Source: Brachionus plicatilis (lineage: Eukaryota > Rotifera > Eurotatoria > Ploima > Brachionidae). From it: 64,000 bases of DNA. The DNA lies in contig QEOQ01000256.1 in NCBI GenBank assembly GCA_010279815.1, positions 183,648 to 247,647 of the forward strand. Direction: 5' to 3'. Shown here piece by piece: positions 52,354-63,097 of the stretch (positions are counted from its first letter, which is position 1; the number at the start of each line of letters is the position of its first letter). The notes under the pieces were generated by a model that saw only the letters and a list, made by a program, of their open reading frames with translations, was not told the DNA's origin and searched no databases. Both the position numbers and the translations under genes were made by a program.

Positions 52354-53334
52354 TCTATCTATCTAATTTCAAATTTTCGTCAATATTATAAATTCGAACA
52401 AAATTTTTTATCTAATAGAAATTCTAACATTTCTATTGTTTATTTTTAGCCAAAGATAACAAATTCAACCTTAGATAAAGCAAAAAACGATAAAAGACTT
52501 TTTTGAATATTTAAGTCATTTTGAGTCTAAAGGGTCAAAATAATAGGAAAATAAATGAAATTAAAATGAGATTGTGTGACAAAATTCAACTTTGAGAAAT
52601 CTGTATTTGATTCAAATGTAAGACCGCAGATGAAATGGAACCCATAATCAAAAGTTTTTTTAAATAAAAAATAATTTTTTTAAAAAGAGTTAAGTTAATT
52701 CTAAAAAGCAATCAAGAACTATTCTAAAATAAAAGCAGAATTGATGAAAAATCAAAGTCAGACTTTGAATTTAAATAGTTTTTAGGCTAAAGTCAAAGTC
52801 TGTCTTTATGATTGAGGATTAAGTTTTCATTAAAAACAAGAATTTTGAAAAAAAATTGTTTTTATGGGGATATGAACATAATTTTAATCGAAATTAATCA
52901 ATTTCGGTTACAAAACAAAATCAAAAAATCTAAAAAAATCTCAAGTCGAAATCTCGACTTCATTTTGACCAACTATGCATCTATTTAATAAAAACCAAAT
53001 CTCTTTTGATAAAAAAATATCTAGCATAATAAAATTTGAAAAAAACTTTTTTTTTGAAAGAATCTAATATTAATCTAAGATCTAATAATTAATAAAAAAT
53101 AATTAAGCTTTTTTTTTAAATTGGACTTAGTCAAATAATAAAAATTTTCAACTTCGCTTTACTGTGAATTTTAAAGTTCAATTTTGTTATTTAAAAATCA
53201 AGATTGCAAAATAATTTATTTAAAAAAATTGAAAAAATTTTAGATACCAAAGATTTGAATGCAGGCCAGTTCAAAGAAAAAAAATAAAAGATAGAAATTA
53301 AAAAAAGGAAATTAATTTTTATAATCCAATTTAT
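52354..53334. other. Gene-free interval
   Basis: AAAGTC/GACTTT words at 52760-52810 and 52940-52980 probably come from an old AAGTC-type MITE. Nothing else supported. Confidence 0.4.
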
Positions 53335-54120
53335 GGGTCTATTGCGTTATGTGATCACTGGTTCACATAAAAGGTGAACCAACTTACCCAACCTAAATAG
53401 GTGATCAGTTGTGTTCACTTTTTAGGTGAACCAAAAATATGTGTACAAAAAAAATTATTTCGAAAATCAAAATTTATTTTTTAATTTTTTTGAATTATAA
53501 GTGAGCCAAAAAAAAATAGGCGAGCCAAAAAAAAATAAGTGAACCAAAAAAAAAATAGGTGAGAAAATTATTAATCATGTAAAAAAATAAGTGAGCCAAA
53601 AAAAAATTTTTTTATTGATTCTTATGCTTGACAGTAATGTTTCTCTTGAGATCATTTTTTTCAAAATAATTTCCACAAAAATCACATTTTATAGAATCTT
53701 TTTTGTTATTTAAAGTTATTTTTACAATTTCTTCTGTAGATGAAGAAAATTTATTCTCATAAGTTTTTTTCTAACTCGCTAAGCTTTAAAAATTCTTTAT
53801 ATTCGTGACTCTCTTTTACTGATTTAAGCTTATCGCTCATTGTTTAAAATATCTTTTTGATCAAGTTTTTAAAATTTAAAAAAGCGTTTAATTTTCTTAA
53901 ATTATTATTTCAAGCATTTTATTGTAATTTTAATATTTTTAGTGCAAAATTTACTTTGTCATAATTTTTTTGGTAAGTATCATTTTAAGTGATCACTTTT
54001 TATTTTAGGTGAACACAATTTAATTTAGGTGATCATTTTGAAAAAAATTTTAATTAATTAGTACACATATTTTTGGTTCACCTTTTATGTGAACCAGTGA
54101 TCACATAACGCAATAGACCC
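53335..54120. mobile_element. Zinc-finger fold-back transposon, copy A (GGGTCTATTGC ends, CAATTTAT duplication)
   Basis: The ends GGGTCTATTGCGTTATGTGATC and its mirror have perfect 8-bp duplications CAATTTAT at 53327-53334 and 54121-54128. The arms carry GTGATCA and GTGAACC words. Inside is an array of A(A/G)GTGA(G/A)CCAAAAAAAAA units (53500-53605), spaced about 20 bp apart, and further GTGATCA/GTGAACA units at 53990-54030. One gene for a single C2H2 finger is on the minus strand. End and duplication size resemble hAT or Merlin classes, but no transposase is present. Confidence 0.9.
53612..53840 (-). pseudogene. Single C2H2 zinc-finger protein of copy A (frameshifted)
   Basis: ATG 53840-53838 opens MSDKLKSVKESHEYKEF. 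A shift in the A7 run near 53765 produces TGA 53759-53757. Reading on in the other frame gives an acidic/Ser part and then CDFCGNYFEKNDLKRN with a final H, ending at TAA 53614-53612. The two Cys and the last His of the finger are present but the first zinc-binding His position reads Asn, so the finger is damaged as well. Expected size without the shift is about 75 residues. Role inferred: DNA binding to the element's own motif array. Confidence 0.65.
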
Positions 54121-54128
54121 CAATTTAT

Positions 54129-55586
54129 TTCGTTGACTTTATTAGTTATCAGTGTTTTATTTTTCTCCGATCAAAATTGAGAATATTAAATATTAATTTA
54201 AAGTCAAGTCTTGACTTGATTTTGACTTCATGACTTTGACTTTGGACCAGCTGTGAATGAAAGCAATCTTTTTTGCTTAGAAAAAAACATTGATAGACAA
54301 TGAGATTAAACTATTAAAAAAGCATTTTCCATTTTGGACTTTTCCTACTTTATTTACTCTCTTTTAAAACTTGAAGAATTTATTTTCTTGGCCCTGCTGG
54401 TTTTTTTTTCTTTTTGAACTTTTTAGTTTTTTTAATCATTATGCTAAAAATTAAACGGGGTACAGAGTCCCGGTTTTTATTCGGGCATGTAGTAGATTAG
54501 AAAAATATTAGTTCAAATTAATATAAATATTGAACTATTGATTAATTAAAATCTTTATTTTGAAGAAGAGGGAAATTATTTATTTTGAATATTTTTAAAT
54601 CATTCTGTCCGCGATTTGTCAAAAAATGCTTTGGCAACCAAGTCTAACAAGGTGCCTTATTTTTTTATTGCATATTTTGCACCCATTTTGTTTGAAAATT
54701 TCATAAATAGTCACCCAATTTCCCCGATTTTTTAGTCACCTCTTTAACTCCGGCGGTTAATTGTGAGAGTTCAGAAGGGGTTAAAGCATAATATAATTAC
54801 TCCGAAATTTAACCCTAAATGAAGAATTTTAGCCCCTTTTCCCCATTTAACCCATGTATTAAGGAATTCATTTTTTTAATTTTCCAATAAATTTATTTAG
54901 GGATTATTTAATTGATTATTAAATTATTCTTTTGTACAAAATAAACGAATTTTTTACGATTTGATTCCATTCTATAACAATTTATAAAAAGTTATTAAAA
55001 AAAAAAAACAAAACAAAACAAGAGTGAGTTTAAAAGAAGATTTAATAAAACAAGAAAGTAACATATGTTAAAAAAACTTCTTCTTCTTGTTTATTGAAAT
55101 TTACTTGACGTCCAACATCAGTTGATTTACATCGTCCATTCAAATGAATATTTCATTCGAAAGAGTTTGTCTTGGAATGCTGTAAAATTACAAAATAAAT
55201 TGAAATAAACATTTTTTTTGATAAGAGAAAATTTTATGAGAGCGGGAGAGAGAAAATGTATTTTTAATTATTAAAAAAATAGTGTCACTGACTATTTATA
55301 TTATTGTACGGCTAAAGGGTTAAATCTGTTTTACCTTTTAAAGATTAAAAAAAGAGAAATTTATTTCGAATACCACAAATTTTTAAGTTTTTCCCCCAAT
55401 TTTATTAGAATAACCACAAAAAATAAAAAAATACATAATAATAAAATAAAAACACTTTTTTTATTATTTGACACCAATTTGATTAAAATGACAATAAAAG
55501 TAAAAAACCCACTTTTTTTAACTTGTGACACTAAATTTTTTAATTTTTTCCACATTTGTTTGGAAAAGCCTAGTAGCGTTTTTTCT
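54129..55586. other. Gene-free interval
   Basis: AAAGTC/GACTT words at 54195-54250 suggest an old AAGTC MITE. A minus ORF at 55361-55609 starts from GTG, is low-complexity and hydrophobic with an internal duplication (FxVILIKL twice); I do not call it. Confidence 0.4.
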
Positions 55587-55760
55587 TCATTTGCATTTGC
55601 ATTGATCACACAATTTTGCTTGTTTGTCCATTACTTCTACATTGTTTGCCTCCAATCTTGCTCTTTTTGGAACTGGTTCCTCTTCTTCAACATCAGACTC
55701 ATTAGACTCGATGCATTTTGGAACAGTTTTGAAAAAATGTCTTTTTTTCGAAAAATTAAT
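55587..55760 (-). pseudogene. Coding-like fragment with acidic patch and basic KRAR motif
   Basis: The minus frame reads PKCIESNESDVEEEEPVPKR, then ARLEANN and a CDQCKCK end at TGA 55589-55587. Codon use is clearly protein-like. Acidic patch plus PKRAR could be a nuclear signal. A 22-bp inverted pair (GAAAAAATGTCTTTTTTTCG and its mirror at about 55727 and 55793) lies at its upstream edge. It is probably a transposon-protein tail; family not recognised. Confidence 0.35.
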
Positions 55761-55829
55761 AATTTAGGAAAGTTTTTTTTTTTCATAAATTGGTCGAAAA
55801 AAAAGACATTTTTTCAAAAATTTTGAATT

Positions 55830-56005
55830 TTACCAAATTTTACCAAAATTCTCAAAATCCTGAAAATTTACTTAATTTTTCGTAAAATACCTCTTTTTCG
55901 CTTTTCGGATTTTACGTTAATTTACGTAAAATGTGGTAAAATTTGGTTAATTTACGGTATTTTAGCTAATTTTTCGTAAAATACTGTTATCAAATCACCA
56001 CTGTA
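55830..56005. mobile_element. End of a Tc1-like fold-back element
   Basis: It is rich in TTTACGTAAA/TTTCGTAAAAT words and ends TTATCAAATCACCACTGTA. That matches in reverse the left end of the element at 10300 (TACAGTGCTGATTTGATA). Confidence 0.55.
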
Positions 56006-57329
56006 CTAAGGACTTAAAATGGTTGCCGAATTATTAATTCGAGACTTTTTCACCACATTAGACGAAATCAAACTTTAATATTATATTACACATATTATTC
56101 GATTCCTCTCATCGAGTTCTTAATGTTAACAAATTTTTTTAGAAAATATCTCAATGAAGAAGATATAGAAGTTTTTTTAATTTGACCACGCTGTTAACAC
56201 ATAACCCCTTTAGAAGCCATTACCATATATATTTAAATAATAAAGATTTTATTTATTTTTATTTTCTAATTCTTACTTTAACAATTTAGACTTCATTTTT
56301 TACCTGCCAAAAATTATTTAAAGTTAAATGGTTAAGTTAGTAATGAAATTCAATTTTAAACTCTAGCTCTTCATATAACAATAAAAAGCAAAGATATACG
56401 ATTTTAACAACTTATACTTTAAAAAATTATTAATTTTTTTTCAAATGCTTGTACTTTTGTTTAAAAATAAATCGTTACCTGTTTGTTATATCTTGCCTAC
56501 TTAGAGTTTTAAATTTATTATTGACATTTGGTTCGCAAGATAATTGTTGATTGGAAATTAAACGACGATTAAGCAATTTTTAGCACTACAAATCACTGAG
56601 GAATGTACAACTTTGTCTCAAAATTTTGTTTAAATAGCAGAATTGTTGATCGAATTAAATAAATATTTGAAGCCTTGTATGGACTGGCCTATAATTTTAA
56701 TTAAATGAGCCCATTCAAATTTGCAAGGACCTAAAAAACAAAGTGACAGAGTTCAACGAAGATCATTAATAGCAACAAAAATTCTTAAAAAATTAATAAT
56801 CCGGTAAGATCATTTAGTAAATATTTAAATTTATTTTTCAAAATAAATCAGAATCATAATTTTAATTTAAAAAATTAAATCCAACCCTTTCCCACTAAAA
56901 ATTTTAAATTTAAATAGAAACTCTTTTTTTTTTAAATAAATAAAATTAAAATTCATTTACTTGTGGAGTAAAAATACGATTTTTAGGGGTTTTAAAAAAG
57001 AGTTTACCAGCGTCAAAAAAAAATTTGAGTGATAAATTTATTTTTATTAATGATGAGATAATAACATTTTTCAGTGACCATATTTAAAAAATCATGATAA
57101 AAAGGATAATTTATAAAGGAAAAATATTTTTTAAGATATCAGAAAATACACAAATAATATGTTTTTTTAATTTATCATTTATGATTTTCTCTCAGCGAAG
57201 GTTTTTTTATCAGAGAGCTAATCATGAACCATGTTTTTTTTTAAAGTTGTAAAATAATCTAAAAAATTTTTAAAAATAATTAAATGTAATGAGTTAAAAA
57301 TAAAACATTTATTTAACAAAGCTTTTTTA
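56006..57329. other. Gene-free interval
   Basis: A 20-codon frame at 56019-56078 (MVAELLIRDFF...) looks protein-like but is too short to assign. The rest shows nothing supported. Confidence 0.35.
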
Positions 57330-58074
57330 GGGTCTTGCCTGTTATGTGACCAGCTGGTCACATATTATGTGACCAGTGACTTTATGTCGATTTGGTGACC
57401 AGGCAATATTTTTATTAAAATAAAGAATTTTTTTTTTTAAATTTTATTATTTACGTGACCAATTTAAATATTAATTTAAATTATAAAAATTAAATAAAAA
57501 AATTGTTTATGCATTTTTGTGATGTGTTGCTTTACATCACGCTCATTTTTCATTAATTTCCCGCACTCCGGGCAAGCTATTAGGTTTTTATGTTTGTAAA
57601 AGCCTTTTTTTACAGCAGACTGTGTCGCTTCAGATGCGATTGGAGCTTCCGATGCAATTTTTGACAACTTTTCTAATTTTTTTTTGTTGGATTTAAATTT
57701 AGCTTGCAAATGGCTTCACTAACCTCTTCAAAATCTGATTCACAATTTTCTTCATGATCTGAATCGGTGCCATTTACCAAAAAATCTATTTATTTATAAT
57801 TACAATTAAATTTTATCTAACTAAAAAGAAATTTATGTGACCAATTGCAAAATTTCCGTGACCAATTTCAAAATTTTCGTGACCAAATTTTTATTTATGT
57901 GACCAGGTTTAAATTATTTATAAACATTTTTGCCTAATAAATAATTTTGCCTGGTCACATATTAGGTGACCAGTGAATATGTGACCAGTCAGAAAAAATA
58001 CCTGGTCACCAAATCGACATAAAGTCACTGGTCACATAATATGTGACCAGCTGGTCACATAACAGGCAAGACCC
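57330..58074. mobile_element. Zinc-finger fold-back transposon, copy B (GGGTCTTGCC ends, CTTTTTTA duplication)
   Basis: The ends GGGTCTTGCCTGTTATGTGA and its mirror have perfect 8-bp duplications CTTTTTTA (57322-57329 and 58075-58082). The ~75-bp arms match closely. About 16 GTGACCA/TGGTCAC words are spread through the arms and the sub-terminal DNA (for example near 57345, 57369, 57453, 57836, 57857, 57878 and 57898). One small C2H2 zinc-finger gene lies on the minus strand. Only the GGGTCT end and the design are shared with copy A; the interior is different. Confidence 0.92.
57476..57709 (-). CDS. Single C2H2 zinc-finger protein of copy B
   Basis: The frame starts from a TTG, has no upstream ATG, and ends at TAA 57478-57476. 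It holds a basic Lys-rich part (KKKLEKLSKIASE), an Ala/Ser linker, and one complete C2H2 finger: CPECGKLMKNERDVKQHITK plus MH. Upstream in another frame, 57710-57770 reads TDSDHEENCESDFEEVSEAI, an acidic stretch. A one-base change in the A9 run near 57686 would join them, so the gene may be broken by a homopolymer shift or an assembly error. A single finger binds only about 3-4 bp, so dimers or repeated sites would be needed, which the motif array offers. Confidence 0.6.
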   Translation of the reverse strand: MQAKFKSNKKKLEKLSKIASEAPIASEATQSAVKKGFYKHKNLIACPECGKLMKNERDVKQHITKMHKQFFYLIFII

Positions 58075-59398
58075 CTTTTTTATATTACGCTTAAAAAAAT
58101 TTAAATATGTAAACTTTTATTTTAATTTTTAAAATTTTAATATCATATCTTTTTTAAAGTATTCATCCTAAATATTTAAAACGGAAAAATTTCTCTATTA
58201 TATTTTTTTCATCAGAAAAACTCAAGTTTATTAAATGCAATTTACCAATAACTGTTTCGATTTTTATTTTAAAAATTCAATGAATCCAAAATATTGATTA
58301 ATATTATTTTATTTTGAATCCTAAAAAATTTGAAAGAATAATTATCAAAAATATTCAAAAAAGATGAAAGGTTTGGATGTAAAATTTGATTTTCAAAGAA
58401 AAATATGTAAAAAGAAGAGTGTATTATAATATTTACGAAAATCTAGTTTTTGACGGTTTTATTGTACTAATTTATGTGATTATAAAAACAACATTAATTA
58501 ATTGAAATAGTTTTAAAATTCTTTAAAAAACAGAACAATATTTTTGTGTCATATATTTATTTTTAATAATTTTGAGCAAAAATTTCATTACTTTGGGTTG
58601 CTAAGGGTCTTAAATATTTTATTCTCTTTTTATCATCTAAAAATATAATCGTGAATAAAAAATCATATTTGAGTCTCTTTTTGTATTCATTTTATGTTAA
58701 TCATAAACACTTTTAAAAATTATCGAGTTTTGATGTATACCTTTGAAGAATGATCTGCGCCCTAAACCAGGAATTTCAAGTTTTGTACCCATGGCTCCAT
58801 GTTATAAACACTCTAAGTCCAAAATCTGTGTTTTAATGCAAGGTTATAAATCGAAAATTTAGGCTGAGCTCAAATCTAAAAACTAAAATCAAAAGAAAAG
58901 CAGAGTTTGAGTTTTTAATAAAAAAATTCTATTAAAAAATTTAGTTTAAAGGATAGGTATAAAAATTTAATTAAACATTTTTAAATTCAAATTAAAAAAT
59001 GGGGCTCATACATTGTTAGGATTATTTAGAAAAGTATTGTAAAAAGTAACTGTGGGAAATTTTAAAAAAATTATGAAAAAATAATTTAATTTAAAGACAT
59101 TTTTAAAATTTTTTAAAAAAGATTCAACAAATGGAATAGAAATGAAAAGTAAACAACTTATCGAGGCAGATATTACAAGAGAAATTCTTGAATGAGAAAC
59201 AATTGTTTTTTTAAAGGAATTTGGCATTCAAATATGAAAAAATGGACTGAATTTGCAAAAAACTTAACAATTAAAATATTTAAAACATTTTAATACAAAT
59301 TAATTTTTTTAATGATTTTAAAAAAAAACGGGAATTACTCCTCGATTAATTTGAACTTGATAATAAAATTTTTTTTAAAAATACTCATTTTTAAGATA
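58075..59398. other. Gene-free interval upstream of the mS31 gene
   Basis: AT-rich. An in-frame extension of the mS31 ORF to ATG 59312 exists but is AT-rich low complexity. No other feature. Confidence 0.4.
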
Positions 59399-60671
59399 AT
59401 GATTGTTTTTTCAAGCCATTTAGCCAAAATAAATCGAGCTTGTGTCATCAATAATTTTAAGTCAAAATTGCACAAGAGTTGTTTTTTATATGACTCCAAA
59501 AATTTTAAAAAATCAGATAAATCTGAAACTAAAAACGATTCTAGGTCTGATAAAAAAGATTTGAAGCAAAAATTTTCTAAAATGTCCTTTATTTCCCTAA
59601 ACGAAAGTAAACCAAAGCCAAATATTTTAAGGACAGAGACAAAGTTAGATAAAAGTACAAAAATTGTCCAAGCAACAAGGAAAAACGAAGAAAAAATTGT
59701 CAAACCACCATTTACTTTACAATTTACGGCACAGATCTCAAAAAATTTTGAGAAAAAACCTAAAGAGAAAATAAAAATCGACGAATCGAAGAAAAATTTT
59801 GAAAAAAAATTAAATCAAAGTGCTCAAAAAGTTGCCAAATTAATAGAAAAAGACACAAATGAACAAGTGAAGACTACGGGAGTAATTTTAGATAAAATGG
59901 TTACTTCATTTGCCAAAGTAAAAAAGAAAGCCAAAAATCAACCAAATGATTCAGATGAACCACAAATGGGCCAAATAAATAAAAATAATATTGAATTAAT
60001 ACAACTTTTAAGCGTAAATAGTGAAAAGTATGATGACGAATTTAAAATAAAAAGTGACGATTTAATTTCTCCAATACCACAACAAGCCAAAATTAGATTG
60101 CAGACCGATAGTCCTTATCAGAAATTTCAAAGTTTGACAAGTGGAAGTGGACTCTCGATTTTTACTGAAGTTAAGCTTACTTCCAAAACAGTTGAGTCCC
60201 CAATATGGTCAATGCATCACGACCAAGAGCTAAAGCAGGCTCAAGAAATCCTGCCACTTAATGGGTTTGAAGAACTGATTCATTTGACTAATCAAGGAAA
60301 ACTCTGGAAGTTTCCCATTGACAATGAACAAGGTAAATTAGAAAAATAGAAAATTTTAGCAAAGTAGAAAATTTGAATTTTTTGAATCAAAAATTTCAGA
60401 TGTTGACGAAAGTGATGCCCAAGTGCCTTTTCATGAACACGTTTTTCTTGACCATTATCTGGAAGAGTTTCCGCAAATTGAACCAATTCAAAATTTTATG
60501 ACTCTTGCATTGAACGGTCTAAGTCAAAATAGCTTTTTAAGCATTAAAGAAAAAAAAGAAATTATTGACTGGTACAAAACTTATTTTAATGATAAAATGG
60601 ATATAATCAAAGAGGCATTAGAGGCCGAAAGACAAGAAGCGTCGTTTAGAGAAAGTATAGAAAATAAATAG
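59399..60671 (+). CDS. MRPS31: Mitochondrial small-subunit ribosomal protein mS31 (401 aa, 2 exons)
   Basis: Exons 59399-60332 and 60400-60671, with a 67-nt GT-AG intron in phase. The C-terminal ~150 residues match mS31: NGFEELIHLTNQGKLWKFPI, FHEHVFLDHYLEEFPQIEPI, FMTLALNGLSQNSFLSIKEK and IIDWYKTYFNDKMDII (human: [20 protein letters not shown] and so on). The N-terminal half is Lys/Ser-rich, poorly conserved and probably disordered, as in other mS31 proteins. I prefer the ATG at 59399, which gives MIVFSSHLAKINRACVINNF, a basic, hydroxylated, acid-free presequence, and a length close to the human 395. ATG 59312 would add 29 AT-rich residues. Acts in the mitochondrial ribosome small subunit. 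Confidence 0.92.
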
Positions 60672-62968
60672 AAATTTTTTTTTTGTAAAATCTTTTCATT
60701 TTCTCGTTGTCTTAAAAAATTTCTTTTGAATATTTTTACTTGGTTATTTTATCATATAAACTAGATTTGTTAGTTCATGAAAATAAATAGTTTTTGATTG
60801 TTATTTTTTTATAATTTAAAAATTAAAAATAAATATAGCGTTTTAATAATTATTTGTAAATGTTAAATTCTGTATAAACTTTCTGTATAAACTTTCAAGT
60901 AAACATATTAAATCCATTCAAGAAGAACAATTGAAAAAAAATTTAATATCATGAAAAAAGTCAAAGACTTGATAATATAAAAAATTCTAATTTCGAGTCA
61001 TTTAATTTTCTTAAAATTTTGTCATTTCTTTTTTCGTAGCAAATTGTTTCTAGTATAATTTTGTTTGCAGTTTTTCATAACGAAAATAAGCTCATTTTTT
61101 TGTAGTCTGTAAAGGTATCCGTTAAAAATAATATTTTTAAATTTAAGTTTAAGTAATTAAGTACTTTAAAGAAAAAAGTTTTTTTGCTCATTATTGATTA
61201 TTATTTTACAAAAATGGCTCTTTCTATTTAGCACATTTAAAAATCGTTTCGGCATCAAAAATAAAAAACTTATCAGCACATCATACTTAAAAATGAACTT
61301 TACCTTATTCTTTTTCAAGAAAAATAAAAGATAATGTTGCCATCTCCGAAATTTTTTTTATTTTTGAATAAAAAAATATCAAATAATAATTTTTTTAGAT
61401 TTGTTTTGCAGTTTTTGTAGAAAGTCAAACTTTTTTACACAATAATTGTTTTCTTGTTATTCTAAATTCACAATGGCTCTAATTTTAATGTGTAAAAATT
61501 TATCTATTTTGAAAATGTAATAAAATTTCCTTGCGCTTTTAAACTTAAAAGAACCAAAAAACTTCGAAAATTTTTTTTTAACCCCTGATCTAAAATGACT
61601 CCTATCAGATTGAGTCCCTAGAACAAACTATAGTCTTTGTAAAATAGAATGAATTTTATAAAATTGAAGGAATGTTAAAAAAAAAATTAACATTGAAAGT
61701 GATATTAATTAAAAATGTAAAAAAAAAGGCAAGTTTTAAAATATTCACTCATTTCTCGCTATATATTATATAATTCAATCCATTAAACTAAAAATTTGAA
61801 TTCGTTGGATGTCAATTTATAAATCTGATATTCAACTTTTTTTCGCTCCATTTAATAAAAGTTTATATTTTATATTACATTTAAAAAAAGTTGACATAAA
61901 ATCATAAATTCTTAAATAAATACAAAAAAAGTAAATGTAAATCACTTTTAAATTGTGTTTGTATTCTTACATATTTTTCTGGAACACAGTACATTCCCTC
62001 AATAGCGTTGAATTTATTCTAATAGGGGACAATCATTTCAACGAAAAAAAAAACTTGTAGAAAATTTAAATAGTTAATTAGCATTTCGCTAATATTCTTC
62101 CATCCTTTATAAAAAAAGTGATTTTAATCTGCAATAAATGCATTTCTTTTTTATTTTGTTGCGTTAAAATTTTTTAAATTTTAACTTTTTATAATTCAGA
62201 TTTTTTATTTTATTTTTTCTTGATTTTTTGATTTTTTCTTAAACTAAAGGAAGTTTAGCTCGGCAGAGATAAAAATTAATGAATTTGATTTTCTCAAATC
62301 AAATCTTTAAATTGACAAAATCAGAACTTAATTTTTTTCTAAAATTCCTTGCATAATTTAAATTTAATTTGGTTAAAATTTCAAAAAAAAAATTTTTATT
62401 CTTACAATTCAAATAATTTTTATTTTTTCTCTTATTCTTAAATAAAAAAATTCACCCTATTTAAAAGTATTAAATATAAAATGCGATTAATTTGCACAGA
62501 CTTTTTGATGAAATTGATAATTGAAAAAGCAACCACCAAAAAGAATATGTCTTGAACATAAATCTATAAATAAATTTTCAGCAGCTGTAGTTTAAGTTAA
62601 ATCTAAACATAGAAAAATCAAAAAATATTAAAATCTGCTGGTAAAAATTTTAAAAAAAAAATTTTATGAGTTCCTGAAACACAAATACAATCTCCTTTTG
62701 AATTCTTTTTTTTTTATAATTTTTGTAGTAATCCAGTTTATTACGAAGATCATTTTTTCACTTAAGCCATCATTTAATGGACTGGCAAAAAAACAACTAC
62801 ATTACATGAAAAATAAATTAATTTACTAGATAAAATATTTCCGGAGTGATAACTTTTTTTCATCTCCTTAAACTTCCCAGTCATCCATAAATCACAACCA
62901 AAGAGGTTTAATTATCTTTATTTATCTTGTATGTAAATTTATTAATAATATACAAAAAATAAAAATAA
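60672..62968. other. 3' flank and gene-free interval
   Basis: AT-rich. AATAAA-like signals follow the mS31 stop (near 60783). No ORF or repeat with supportable ends. Confidence 0.4.
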
Positions 62969-63097
62969 TCTCTTCCTTTTGGTGATTTGGTTATACTCGA
63001 CTTTTTACAAGAAAGGAGATCTCACGAAGCACCAGTAGTTGATGAGAAAAATGATGATGATTTACCGAGAAACGAGAAGGAATTAATTATTAAATAA
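62969..63097 (+). CDS. Possible terminal exon or small ORF (42 codons)
   Basis: The frame is open from just after a TAA to TAA 63095-63097, without ATG. It reads FGDLVILDFLQERRSHEAPV then an acidic VDEKNDDDLPRNEKE end. Base use is clearly less AT-rich than the flanks. A TTTTTACAAG acceptor-like site precedes AAAGGAG at about 63013. It could be the last exon of a gene whose other exons I could not find, or a retroelement scrap. Confidence 0.3.
   Translation, partial: SLPFGDLVILDFLQERRSHEAPVVDEKNDDDLPRNEKELIIK

Noticed and set aside
55361..55609. 82-codon minus ORF with two hydrophobic stretches
   Set aside because: Starts from GTG, low complexity, and overlaps in another frame a more convincing coding-like stretch that ends at 55587.
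55479..55826. 115-codon plus ORF
   Set aside because: Antisense of the acidic/KRAR coding-like fragment; Phe/Ser-rich shadow.
59335..59703. 122-codon minus ORF
   Set aside because: Antisense shadow of the Lys-rich N-terminal part of mS31.
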